This document shows positions 6,937 to 15,362 of a DNA stretch of 27,521 nt, one piece after another. The stretch comes from Lachnospiraceae bacterium (GTDB taxonomy: Bacteria > Bacillota > Clostridia > Lachnospirales > Lachnospiraceae). How positions within the stretch are numbered: the first letter of the stretch is position 1; every line of letters starts with the position of its first letter. The stretch lies in NCBI GenBank assembly GCA_900757145.1, contig CAAEMT010000061.1:1-27521 (forward strand). The letters are read 5' to 3'. A model generated the notes under the pieces. The model worked only from the letters and a program-made list of their open reading frames with translations. It was not told where the DNA came from and did not search any database. Both the position numbers and the translations under genes were made by a program.

Positions 6937-8475
6937 TTACTCTCCTTTGCCTGATTTCAGAATACATGACATGATCTTTTCCTGCGATGCTTCCTGAGCA
7001 GACAGCTCGCCTGCGATCCTTCCCTCGTTCATGACATAGATACGGTCAGACATACCGAGGACTTCCGGAAGCTCGGAAGAGATCATGACAACGGATTTTC
7101 CTGCTGCCACAAGTTCATTGATAATACAATATATTTCGTACTTTGCACCGACATCGATGCCTCGCGTTGGCTCGTCAAGGATCAATACGTCCGGATCTGC
7201 AAACATCCACTTGGCAAGCAATACCTTCTGCTGATTTCCGCCGCTTAAGTTTCCTACGTTCTGTTCCACAGAAGGGCACTTTGTTTTCAGTTTTTCTTTG
7301 TAATCAACTGCAACCGCATATTCCTTATCCTTATCGATCACACCTCTTGAACTTACGGCATCAAGATTAGAAAGCGTTGTATTGATCTTAATCGGATTCC
7401 CAAGGATCAGTCCGTCTCCCTTGCGATCCTCCGTCACATACGCCAGCTTGTGGCGTATCGCATCTTTTGCATTTTTAAGTTTCACTTCCTTGCCGTCAAG
7501 CAGGAGCGTTCCGCTTATATGACTTCCGTAGCTTCTTCCGAAAATGCTCTTTGCAAGCTCTGTACGTCCTGCTCCCATCAGTCCCGAAATACCTACTACC
7601 TCTCCTTTATGAACTTTAATAGATACATTATCAACTACCTTACGCTCGGTATAAATCGGATGATGCACCGTCCAGTTCTTTACTTCCATATTGACCGGTC
7701 CGATCTTCACGCCGTGACGCTTCGGAAAACGGTCTGCAATCTCACGCCCTACCATACCTTTGATAATACGGTCTTCCGAAAAATCATCAACTCCCTTCGT
7801 CAATGTCTCAATCGTGGAACCATCACGGATAACTGTGATCTTGTCAGCCACATAAGAAACTTCATTTAACTTATGAGAAATAATGATGCAGGTCATACCT
7901 TCCCGTTTAAACTTCAAAAGCAGCTCCAGAAGCGCCTGCGAGTCTGACTCATTCAAAGACGAAGTCGGTTCATCGAGAATCAAAAGTTTTGCATTCTTTG
8001 CAAGCGCTTTTGCAATCTCTACAAGCTGCTGCTTGCCTACACCAATGTCTTTGATCAGTGTCCTCGAAGACTCTGTGAGTCCTACCTGTCTCATATATTT
8101 TTCTGCTTCACCGTACGTATCGTCCCAGTTGATAGCAGCCTTTTTTCCTCGTTCATTTCCAAGGAACATATTCTCACCGATCGACATATACGGAATCAGC
8201 GCCAGTTCCTGATGGATGATAACAATCCCCTTTGCTTCACTTTCCTTGATATGATGAAATTTACATACCTCGCCATTGTAGATAATGTCTCCCTCATAAG
8301 ATCCATACGGATATACACCGGAGAGCACATTCATCAGTGTGGATTTTCCGGCTCCGTTCTCACCGACAAGCGCGTGGATCTCGCCTTCTTCCACCTGAAG
8401 ATTTACATTATCAAGCGCTTTTACACCAGGGAATGTTTTGGTGATATTTTTCATTTCCAACAGTATCTTTGCCAA
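6937..8475 (-). CDS. gguA: Multiple-monosaccharide/xylose ABC transporter ATPase (GguA/XylG-like)
   Basis: This is a double ABC ATPase. Its first domain has GENGAGKST (about 38-46), the unusual signature IGVGKQQLVEIAKAL and LILDEPTSSL. The second has GLMGAGRTE, LSGGNQQKVLLAKWM and LILDEPTRGID. I place the start at a TTG codon (8475), because GGAGGG lies 7 nt upstream and the resulting 512 residues equal the family length. The first in-frame ATG (8454) would cut the first beta strand and leaves the ribosome site too far away, while the longer frame to 8553 runs through the intercistronic hairpin. The gene lies between the binding-protein and permease genes of the same importer. Confidence 0.93.
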   Translation of the reverse strand: MAKILLEMKNITKTFPGVKALDNVNLQVEEGEIHALVGENGAGKSTLMNVLSGVYPYGSYEGDIIYNGEVCKFHHIKESEAKGIVIIHQELALIPYMSIGENMFLGNERGKKAAINWDDTYGEAEKYMRQVGLTESSRTLIKDIGVGKQQLVEIAKALAKNAKLLILDEPTSSLNESDSQALLELLLKFKREGMTCIIISHKLNEVSYVADKITVIRDGSTIETLTKGVDDFSEDRIIKGMVGREIADRFPKRHGVKIGPVNMEVKNWTVHHPIYTERKVVDNVSIKVHKGEVVGISGLMGAGRTELAKSIFGRSYGSHISGTLLLDGKEVKLKNAKDAIRHKLAYVTEDRKGDGLILGNPIKINTTLSNLDAVSSRGVIDKDKEYAVAVDYKEKLKTKCPSVEQNVGNLSGGNQQKVLLAKWMFADPDVLILDEPTRGIDVGAKYEIYCIINELVAAGKSVVMISSELPEVLGMSDRIYVMNEGRIAGELSAQEASQEKIMSCILKSGKGE

Positions 8476-8515
8476 AATTGCTCCCTCCAAACTATGTGAT
8501 ATAACGAACGAAACA

Positions 8516-8541
8516 ACAGGCGGGCGAAAGGGCCCGCCTGT
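8516..8541 (-). other. GC-rich intercistronic stem-loop
   Basis: ACAGGCGGGC (8516-8525) and GCCCGCCTGT (8532-8541) form a perfect 10 bp stem with a 6-base loop between the binding-protein stop (8559) and the ATPase start (8475). No clean T tract follows on the minus strand. It fits better as an RNA-stabilising or processing structure that keeps binding-protein message in excess than as a full terminator. Confidence 0.75.
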
Positions 8542-8558
8542 GTAGATTACCAATAATC

Positions 8559-9614
8559 TTATTTAATCTGATCCTCTGTGTAATATCCAGAATCAATCAG
8601 CATCTCCTGATAATTGTCAACTGTAACAGCTACCGGCTCACAAAGGTAGGACGGAATCACACCTGTACCATTGTCGTATGTCTCTGTATCATTTACCGGT
8701 ACCTCTGCATCTGTCATGATAGCGTCCACCATTTCCACTACCTGTGCAGCAAGAGCGCGTGTATCCTTGAATACGGACATAGCCTGTGTGCCATCTACAA
8801 TGTGCGGAACGTTTGCAACGTCACAGTCCTGACCTGTGATGATCGGGTACTCACCTGTGTAGTTAGCTGCCAGAGCGTTTACAACGCCAAGCGCTGTAGA
8901 GTCATTGGAAGCAAGCACTGCATGAAGAGTTGTTCCATCTGCGTAGTAAGAGGAAAGAATATTCTCAAATCTGGACTGTGCTGTAGCTGTATCCCAGTTT
9001 GCTGTAGCTACCTCATCCTTTGTCATCTGACCGGACGGAACTACCAGCTTGCCCTCGTCAATGTACGGCTGAAGAACGTCCATAGCGCCGCCAAAGAAGA
9101 AGTTTACATTGTTGTCTCCCGGATCTCCCGTTACCATCTCAAGATTGAACGGTCCCTCTGCATTTTCAAGATCGAGAGCTTCTACAATGTACTCGCCCTG
9201 TGTCTTACCTACAAGGTAGTTATCAAATGTAGCATAGTAGGAAACTGCATCCGTGTTCATGATCAGACGGTCATAAGCGATAACCGGAATGCCTGCTTCT
9301 TTTGCACTTGCAAGAACTGTTCCCAGAGAATCTCCCTCGATTGAAGCAACTACAAGAAGATCATCGCCGTTTGCGATCATGTTCTCTACCTGAGACACCT
9401 GAGTCTGTACGTCATTTCCTGCGTACTGAAGATCTACTGTGTAACCCTTTTCTTCCAGAGACGCCTTCATGTTCTCGCCGTCCTGATTCCATCTCTGAAG
9501 ATCCTGTGTCGGCATTGCAACGCCGATCGTTCCCTTGGATTCTTCTGCATTTGCAGCTGTTCCGAGAGCTGCCACACAAAGTGCTGCCGTCATGATAGCA
9601 AGTTTCTTGTTCAT
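8559..9614 (-). CDS. chvE: ChvE/XylF-like sugar-binding protein of the GguAB importer
   Basis: This extracellular sugar-binding protein has 351 residues. After a signal peptide (cleavage probably after ANA, residues 21-23), it carries the ChvE hallmarks: TIGVAMPTQDLQRW, DLQYAGNDVQTQVSQVENM, VIAYDRLIMNTDAVSYYATFDN, TGQDCDV and the C-terminal PSYLCEPVAVTVDNYQEML. The length equals that of ChvE as I recall it. The only early cysteine (residue 13, context AALCV) does not fit a lipobox, so membrane anchoring by lipid is not evident. AAGGAGG precedes the ATG at 9614. It delivers sugar to the GguA/GguB pair and is the first gene of that operon, behind the promoter at 9663-9691. Confidence 0.94.
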   Translation of the reverse strand: MNKKLAIMTAALCVAALGTAANAEESKGTIGVAMPTQDLQRWNQDGENMKASLEEKGYTVDLQYAGNDVQTQVSQVENMIANGDDLLVVASIEGDSLGTVLASAKEAGIPVIAYDRLIMNTDAVSYYATFDNYLVGKTQGEYIVEALDLENAEGPFNLEMVTGDPGDNNVNFFFGGAMDVLQPYIDEGKLVVPSGQMTKDEVATANWDTATAQSRFENILSSYYADGTTLHAVLASNDSTALGVVNALAANYTGEYPIITGQDCDVANVPHIVDGTQAMSVFKDTRALAAQVVEMVDAIMTDAEVPVNDTETYDNGTGVIPSYLCEPVAVTVDNYQEMLIDSGYYTEDQIK

Positions 9615-9662
9615 ACTGTGTTTCCTCCTTTTATTTCGTTCTTTTTAAGTTATCTTTACTTT

Positions 9663-9691
9663 AACATAATCGCATCTGGACATGTTTGCAA
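9663..9691 (-). promoter_or_regulatory. Promoter of the ChvE-GguAB operon
   Basis: On the minus strand TTGCAA (9691-9686), a 17-base spacer and TATGTT (9668-9663). The -35 matches four of six bases and the -10 five of six, so an activator may be needed. The AraC-type regulator encoded next door is the obvious candidate, but its binding site cannot be read from a single copy. Confidence 0.65.
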
Positions 9692-9716
9692 TCAATCGTA
9701 TTTTTTTACACAATAT

Positions 9717-9747
9717 AAAAATCTCCTGATACTGACAGGAGATTTTT
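9717..9747 (-). terminator. Rho-independent terminator of the sugar-sensing operon
   Basis: A 12 bp perfect stem (9717-9728 with 9736-9747, core ATCTCCTG) and a 7-base loop, with T runs on both strands. It lies 15 bases beyond the stop codon of the lipoprotein gene and 25 bases before the next promoter, so it separates the two operons cleanly. Confidence 0.9.
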
Positions 9748-9761
9748 GCGCCAAAAATGTG

Positions 9762-11057
9762 CTATTCATTTTCTTTTGTATTCAGGTATACATCCTCTTC
9801 CGTATGGAAATCACTGCCGATAATTACCTCATCAATATTCTCTGCTGTTACGGCAACCGGTTCTATAAAATAATACGGCGTCTGATACGGGAACTCTTCT
9901 TTTACCCGAACCATACCCTTGTCAGTATCCGCAGAATAATACACCGACTCATACTCCCCGCATGCAGTTTTCCACTGTTCTGCGCTCATAGCTCCATCGG
10001 AAGCTGTAAAGTATCTCTCTTTTCCATCCCCAAGCTCCATACCTTCCTCCGACAGATGCGGAAGCTTTTTATATTCTTCAAGCCGCTTCGCCGCCATCTT
10101 GGGAATCTCCTCATGTCTAATTCTGCCCTCTTCCTCCATCTTCTCATATCCGAGCGCCGCCGCAAACTCAGCCGCCGTCTTTGCAAGCGTCTCCACCGGT
10201 TTATAGACTGTCATCGTCTGTGTTCCCTCAACAATTCTCTGGCACGCTGCCAGATCCGCATCCTGACCAACGAGAATGACTTTACCAGCAAGACGGTTTT
10301 CCGCAAGCACGCGGAATGCCTGCCCTGCCAGATCATCGTTGCCGCACATCACTCCGACCAGATTGCGCGGTGTGGTTGACAAACCTTCCTCCACCGCATC
10401 GAAAGCAAGCTCTGCAAGCCAGTTTTCGCAGTACGCCGTATAGACGACTTCCAGAGCGCTTCCTTCTATCCCCTCATAGAATCCTCTTCTTACCTGCTTT
10501 ACATTATAATCTGTAGGCGAACCGTTAATCATGAAAATATTTCCGCCATCCGGCAGTACATCTGCAAGAGCTTCTGCCATCAGAACGCCTACTTGTCTGT
10601 TGTCAAAGGATATATACAGATCCATCTGCGTACGAACGAGCGGTCTGTCAAACGCGATCACACGAATCCCCTGATCTTTTGCCTCGGCTACAACCTCTGA
10701 GAGCGCTTCGCTGTCTACAGCTATCACAACGATTACATCCATCTTCTTTTTGATGAAATATCTGATCTGCGAAATCTGCTCCTCCACCTCACCGTTTGCT
10801 GTTTGTACGTTGACCTCTGCGCCAAGGTTTTTTGCTGTCATCGTAAAAAAATCCCGGTCTCTTATCCAGCGTTCGATCACAAATGAATCAAAACTCATCC
10901 CGATCCGAAGCCTGTCTGGCTGCTGCTGTGCCTCCTGCTGCGTTTCCGTTTTTTTTACGCCGCAGCCTCCGATCAGGAAAAGCAACGCAAGCGCCGCCAG
11001 CAAAAGTGCTACTCTCTTCCCTGACTTTTTCTTCCATATACTTCTACGCTCTGACAC
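9762..11057 (-). CDS. ChvE-like sugar-binding lipoprotein with an inserted segment, beside the two-component pair
   Basis: The protein has 431 residues. The GTG start at 11057 follows AGGGGGAG; an ATG at 11123 would overlap the response regulator gene. A signal sequence ends in the lipobox-like LIGGC (Cys at about 32), so this one is probably a lipoprotein. The body is ChvE/XylF-like: RIGMSFDSFVIERWIRDRD, QISQIRYFIKKKMDVIVVIAVD, VIAFDRPLV, LVGQDADL and YFIEPVAVTAENIDEV. Compared with the ChvE protein at 8559-9614, it has about 70 extra residues within roughly 303-393. It is the last gene after sensor, kinase and regulator, and has no ATPase or permease of its own. I infer a role in sensing or feeding ligand to the sensor, though a spare transporter subunit is possible. 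Confidence 0.85.
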   Translation of the reverse strand: MSERRSIWKKKSGKRVALLLAALALLFLIGGCGVKKTETQQEAQQQPDRLRIGMSFDSFVIERWIRDRDFFTMTAKNLGAEVNVQTANGEVEEQISQIRYFIKKKMDVIVVIAVDSEALSEVVAEAKDQGIRVIAFDRPLVRTQMDLYISFDNRQVGVLMAEALADVLPDGGNIFMINGSPTDYNVKQVRRGFYEGIEGSALEVVYTAYCENWLAELAFDAVEEGLSTTPRNLVGVMCGNDDLAGQAFRVLAENRLAGKVILVGQDADLAACQRIVEGTQTMTVYKPVETLAKTAAEFAAALGYEKMEEEGRIRHEEIPKMAAKRLEEYKKLPHLSEEGMELGDGKERYFTASDGAMSAEQWKTACGEYESVYYSADTDKGMVRVKEEFPYQTPYYFIEPVAVTAENIDEVIIGSDFHTEEDVYLNTKENE

Positions 11058-11082
11058 ACCGCTCCCCCTCTCGTTCTGTGTA

Positions 11083-12678
11083 TTACAACCTTTCACGGTA
11101 CTCGCTCGGCGTAACACTTTCATGTTTCTTGAATATTCGGCTGAAATAATTTGGATCGCTGTAACCTGACATAATGCAGATTTCTTTAATACTCAGCTCC
11201 TGGTTCTTCAAAAGCTCTTTTGCATACGCAATCCGCACCTTGGTCAGATACTCGATAAAATTTTCTCCCGATTCCTCCTTAAACAGCTTACTAAAGTAAT
11301 ACGGGCTGATATTCACACTCTTTGAGACGTCATCAAGCGTCAAATCTCTGGAAAAATTCTGATTGATATACATCTTCGCCTTGGATACAACGCTCCCCGA
11401 CTGCTCCTCCCGCTTCGTTGCGATCTTACGGCAGACTTCCTCCAGCTTTCGCAAAAACCATTCGCGCAGCGCCGTATAATCTGCACAGCGCAGAACATCC
11501 GACATGTAATCCTTCCTCGAATGGAAGCTGTACGTATCAATACCGCCATTCATAAATGCGTCGCGCTCTGCCCATATTACAAACTCCAGTACCTTAAGCT
11601 GAATATTTTCCTTATCCTCATAATAATTGCGGACCATCCAGTCAAAAATCTCATTTGCCGTCTGTTTGGCTCCGGTCCAGTCTGCCTTTGCCACAAGCGC
11701 CATCAGCTTTCTTTCCTTATCTCCGGGATAATCTTCCAAATATTCCCCGCTAAGTGTCAAATCATCGACATGCGCAACGCTGCTGGTACTCTGGCTGAGT
11801 GCACGGTACGCTTCATTATAGGAGAGCTTCAGCTCTTCCATGCGGTACACTTTTCCAATCCCCGCGCGGAATTTCGCCTCAAACCTGCCTCCAAGCTTTC
11901 TGGTCAGGTGGCGCGCCTGTTCGATGATATGAATGCGCTTTGCATACTCGCCTTCATCAGCTGCACATGGAACGACCGCTACAATACGATTCGTCAAAAT
12001 AGGACCGACAATACATGGAAAAAACTCTTTGCAGATTGCACAGCATTCTGGATAAAAGCTCTGTGCTTTCACACTCATATTAACAGGCGTTGTCAGTATT
12101 CCATCCTCATTTTGCAGTCCGAACTGAAGCAGCATTACATACGCATACTCCTCCTGAATATCAAGCAACATTTTGTAATAAGTAAGATCATTTCCTCCCT
12201 CTCCCTGAAAAATCATACTGTTGACAAACCCGTTTTCTACAATCGGAATGACTGTTTCAAGCTTCTCCTGTATCTTAAGATTATCACTGCGCTTCTTCCG
12301 TTCCAGATCAATCTCTTCCATCGCACGTTCCAGAACTCCTACTACCGCCGAACGCCTGACCGGCTTTGTCAGATATTCCATAACACCTAAATTGACCGCT
12401 TCCTTGGCATAATCGAATTTATCATACGCGGTAATGATAATAAAACGCGTTGTACTGTTAAATTTACGAATCTCTCGGATCGCCTGAATCCCATTGATCC
12501 CCGGCATCTGGATATCCATAAATGCAATATCGGGACGAAAGCTCTCTGCAAGCTCCACAACTGCACGTCCGGTCTTTGCAAACGCAAGCTCACAGTCATT
12601 TCCAAAATTACTCGTAATGATATTTTTCAGCGCCTCCAGCATAATGCCCTCGTCATCCGCAATCAATACTCTGTACAT
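11083..12678 (-). CDS. YesN-type response regulator with AraC DNA-binding domain
   Basis: This cytoplasmic transcription regulator has 531 residues. The N-terminal receiver domain (about 1-120) shows the acidic pair Asp8-Asp9 and the phosphorylation site Asp55 in FMDIQMPG, plus a Thr in IIITAYD and a Lys in LTKPVRR. A central linker of about 300 residues follows. The C-terminal 100 residues are an AraC-type double helix-turn-helix (LTLDDVSKSVNISPYYFSKL and IKEICIMSGYSDPNYFSRIF). AGAGGTAAGAG precedes the ATG at 12678. It lies directly downstream of its kinase gene. Its probable targets are the adjacent ChvE-GguAB operon and perhaps the xylulokinase genes; this is inferred from position. Confidence 0.93.
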   Translation of the reverse strand: MYRVLIADDEGIMLEALKNIITSNFGNDCELAFAKTGRAVVELAESFRPDIAFMDIQMPGINGIQAIREIRKFNSTTRFIIITAYDKFDYAKEAVNLGVMEYLTKPVRRSAVVGVLERAMEEIDLERKKRSDNLKIQEKLETVIPIVENGFVNSMIFQGEGGNDLTYYKMLLDIQEEYAYVMLLQFGLQNEDGILTTPVNMSVKAQSFYPECCAICKEFFPCIVGPILTNRIVAVVPCAADEGEYAKRIHIIEQARHLTRKLGGRFEAKFRAGIGKVYRMEELKLSYNEAYRALSQSTSSVAHVDDLTLSGEYLEDYPGDKERKLMALVAKADWTGAKQTANEIFDWMVRNYYEDKENIQLKVLEFVIWAERDAFMNGGIDTYSFHSRKDYMSDVLRCADYTALREWFLRKLEEVCRKIATKREEQSGSVVSKAKMYINQNFSRDLTLDDVSKSVNISPYYFSKLFKEESGENFIEYLTKVRIAYAKELLKNQELSIKEICIMSGYSDPNYFSRIFKKHESVTPSEYRERL

Positions 12679-12733
12679 CTCTTACCTCTCTTTTCGTCTG
12701 TCAGTCAGCCTTTTCTTCCACGGCACTGCCCGA

Positions 12734-14290
12734 CTATTCTTTAAAATCTGCTCCTGACGGAATCCTAATGCGTATCTCTGTCCCCATATCCGGTCCGTCA
12801 CTGTATATCTGCAGCAGATTTTTTTGTCCAAAAAACAGTTCCAGGCGATTTATCACATTATCCATGCCTATTCCCGATACGTCCGTCTGATTCTCACTCT
12901 CTCGTATCCGACCTTCCAGCACCTCACAAATACGTTCCTGTGTCATTCCCTGTCCGTTATCCCGGATGCTTATCATAATATCATCCTCGCTTCGCGATAC
13001 TTTAAGCCAGATGTGTCCCTCCCATTCTACATCTCTGATTCCGTGGTTGACTGCATTCTCCACCATAGGCTGCAGAATCATACTCGGCAGACATACATCG
13101 TCCACGCCTGCTGCAATTTGTTTTTCAAAATGAATGTCACCTGCAAAACGAACATTCAGAATATATACGTAATTATCGACTGCCTCAATCTCCTCGGCCA
13201 ACGTCGCTGTTTCCTCTGTTTTATGCACGTTGTAGCGGAAAAAATCTGCCATTTTTTCCAGAAAGATGCTTGTTTTTTCCGCGTCCTCCATCATGGCAAG
13301 CTGCATTCCCGCATTTAAGGAATTAAAGAGAAAATGCGGATTGATCTGCGCCTGCAGATACTTAAGCTGCGCATCCTTTAAATGCGTTTCCATCAGAAGC
13401 TCCCGAGCCTTCATCTCCTGTTCCTTTTCCATACTCTGTCTTATTTTTTTGATGTATTCCCGTATACTCTCAAGCATCTTTGCGAATGCCTGTGTCACGA
13501 CTCCGATCTCATCTGCGCTGTCATATCTTGGCAGTACAGTGTCAAAATTTCCTCCCGCCACCTCATTTGCCGCCTTAGCAAGCATACGAAGCGGCTCTGT
13601 GATCGTCCGGATCAACAGGATCAAGATAAAGATATTGACGACCGCCACAATCACCATGATAACAGAGCTGATAATCTCCATAAAATTCAAAGACTGAAGC
13701 ATGATCTCATAATTTCCTGAGTTTGCCTGAAACCTCAGATTGTTCAGATTATATACCGCATATTTGATATACTGATATTTGCGTGATTCCTCCTCAAATG
13801 CCGCCTTGTACCGTTCAACATTGCGTCCTCTCTTTGCCTGGATTGTCTCCTCCGCAAGCTCCAGATACGTCTCTGACATATTCCTGATATTTTTCTCAAG
13901 AATCTTCATCTCGTTATCCGCAATACTGTCATTGAGCTGCTCCATCATATCCCGATACTCCTGCACATTGCGGTAATAATCTTCCAGAGAGTCGCTGCTC
14001 TTTGTATTCAGATACTCCAGAACATCCTCATGCGTCTCGTCAAGACATTCTGTCAGAGTATTTAAGCTGACATTCGTTTCGTATACTCCGTCTATTTTCT
14101 TCATCGAATGGTTGATCTCACTGTACAGCAGAATATTGATCACAAACATCAAAACAGCAGTGAGGGCAAATGTCATGATCAGCTTTGTCTGGATAGCTCC
14201 CCGCCGGAACGGAAATTTTTTCTGATCCTTCTTTTTCATCTGCACACCTGCCTTTCCAGATTTCTGTATTGTATCTGCCGTACCTGGCAT
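12734..14290 (-). CDS. LytS/YesM-type sensor histidine kinase
   Basis: The protein has 518 residues from the ATG at 14290, which follows GAAAGGTGAT and lies one base beyond the stop of the sensor gene. A start at 14239 (MKKKDQKK) is also possible. One membrane helix near residues 35-56, an extracellular helical region of about 150 residues, a second helix near 205-228 and a HAMP-like segment precede the His_kinase domain. The phosphorylated His lies in QINPHFLFNSLNAG (about 319). The ATP-binding boxes are MILQPMVENAVNHGI, IRDNGQGM and VSGIGMDNVINRL. It probably receives the signal from the membrane-anchored sugar sensor encoded just upstream and phosphorylates the regulator encoded downstream. 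Confidence 0.93.
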   Translation of the reverse strand: MPGTADTIQKSGKAGVQMKKKDQKKFPFRRGAIQTKLIMTFALTAVLMFVINILLYSEINHSMKKIDGVYETNVSLNTLTECLDETHEDVLEYLNTKSSDSLEDYYRNVQEYRDMMEQLNDSIADNEMKILEKNIRNMSETYLELAEETIQAKRGRNVERYKAAFEEESRKYQYIKYAVYNLNNLRFQANSGNYEIMLQSLNFMEIISSVIMVIVAVVNIFILILLIRTITEPLRMLAKAANEVAGGNFDTVLPRYDSADEIGVVTQAFAKMLESIREYIKKIRQSMEKEQEMKARELLMETHLKDAQLKYLQAQINPHFLFNSLNAGMQLAMMEDAEKTSIFLEKMADFFRYNVHKTEETATLAEEIEAVDNYVYILNVRFAGDIHFEKQIAAGVDDVCLPSMILQPMVENAVNHGIRDVEWEGHIWLKVSRSEDDIMISIRDNGQGMTQERICEVLEGRIRESENQTDVSGIGMDNVINRLELFFGQKNLLQIYSDGPDMGTEIRIRIPSGADFKE

Positions 14291-14291
14291 A

Positions 14292-15314
14292 TCACCTTTC
14301 TTCAGTATCAGCAAATTCATTCGCATTATCCTGCGTAATGATCTCAAGATCCACACTAAAATAGTTGCTCACATACCCCATACTGTGATACTCCTCCAGC
14401 GCTTCCACACTGCTTTGCCCCATCTGCTGTGTATCCAGTGTTATCACCATTGGTACTGTTCCCTTGCGTACAGCATTGAGCATTGTCTCCGATTCATAGA
14501 AACCGATAATATCAATATCTCCGACCAGATTATAATCAACCATTGCATGATAGGCTGAGACGCTGTCCGTCTCGTTCATGCAGACGAGAATATCGGGCTG
14601 CTCCTGCGTATTGAAAAGGTCGCGGATTGCCTCCTCCGCTTCAAAGGTGCTGCCTGAACGTATTGTCACAGGCTCAATTTTGATCCTGTCATTTTGCTTC
14701 GGAGTCAGCCCTGCCTGCACAGTTGTTTTAAGCTCTTTAAAGGTATAATCTCTTCCGCTGTCACGTTCCCCGAGCAAGACGGTAATCCTTCGCGTATCGT
14801 CGTCAATACACTCCAGTATCTGTCTCCCATAGATTGTTCCCATCTGATATCCATTAATCCCGACGAAACTCTTGCGGCTGCTGTCTATGTCGTCATCAAG
14901 CACTGTAACAACGGGAATACCCGCCTCCGTCGCAGCATTGATAGCATCACGCACCTTCTGCGTACCATCCGGCTTCACGATAATCCCATCTACCTTCGCC
15001 GCAATCGCTATGTCAATATAGTCGGCCGCTGTATAATCTCCGGCAGACCAGTCTGTAAAGAATTCTACGTACGCGTCAGCTTCCGCGGCCGCTTTGCGCG
15101 CACTAGAATAAATATCCTGCCAAAGCATCTCCGATGTCTCATCGGGGATCATAACGTAATGACGGCTGTACTGCCTGGCCGTCAGGATCTCGCCCCATTC
15201 ATTTTTTTCTACCTTTTTTATGTAATAGCGCCAGCCCAGTCCAATAGCCGCGGTGACGAGGCACAGACCGGCCAGCACTATATATATGATATATTTTTTT
15301 CGTTCTTTTTTCAT
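14292..15314 (-). CDS. Membrane-anchored periplasmic-binding-type sugar sensor (XylFII-like)
   Basis: The protein has 340 residues with one uncleaved-looking membrane anchor (about 8-28, positively charged before and after) followed by a Peripla_BP_4 sugar-binding fold (GIIVKPDGTQKVRDAINAATEAGIPVVTVLDDD; ILVCMNETDSVSAYHAMVDY; IDIIGFYESETML). There is no lipobox. The gene is fused by position to the histidine kinase gene: the kinase ATG lies one base after this stop. In Clostridium beijerinckii a similar arrangement, XylFII-LytS with YesN, senses external D-xylose, so I infer the same job here. The ribosome site is weak, with only AGGG about 17 bases upstream. The ligand could be another sugar. 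Confidence 0.85.
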   Translation of the reverse strand: MKKERKKYIIYIVLAGLCLVTAAIGLGWRYYIKKVEKNEWGEILTARQYSRHYVMIPDETSEMLWQDIYSSARKAAAEADAYVEFFTDWSAGDYTAADYIDIAIAAKVDGIIVKPDGTQKVRDAINAATEAGIPVVTVLDDDIDSSRKSFVGINGYQMGTIYGRQILECIDDDTRRITVLLGERDSGRDYTFKELKTTVQAGLTPKQNDRIKIEPVTIRSGSTFEAEEAIRDLFNTQEQPDILVCMNETDSVSAYHAMVDYNLVGDIDIIGFYESETMLNAVRKGTVPMVITLDTQQMGQSSVEALEEYHSMGYVSNYFSVDLEIITQDNANEFADTEER

Positions 15315-15362
15315 AAACTGCTGTGTAATACCCTGACTAAGGCAGGAACATCTGCCTGCGGA

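Noticed and set aside
8516..8541. Full terminator after the ChvE-like gene
   Set aside because: The stem lacks a T tract on the minus strand, and the ATPase and permease genes follow with no promoter between.
9618..10379. 253-codon plus-strand frame
   Set aside because: It lies over a promoter, a terminator and the antisense of a well-supported lipoprotein gene. No domain or ribosome site supports it.
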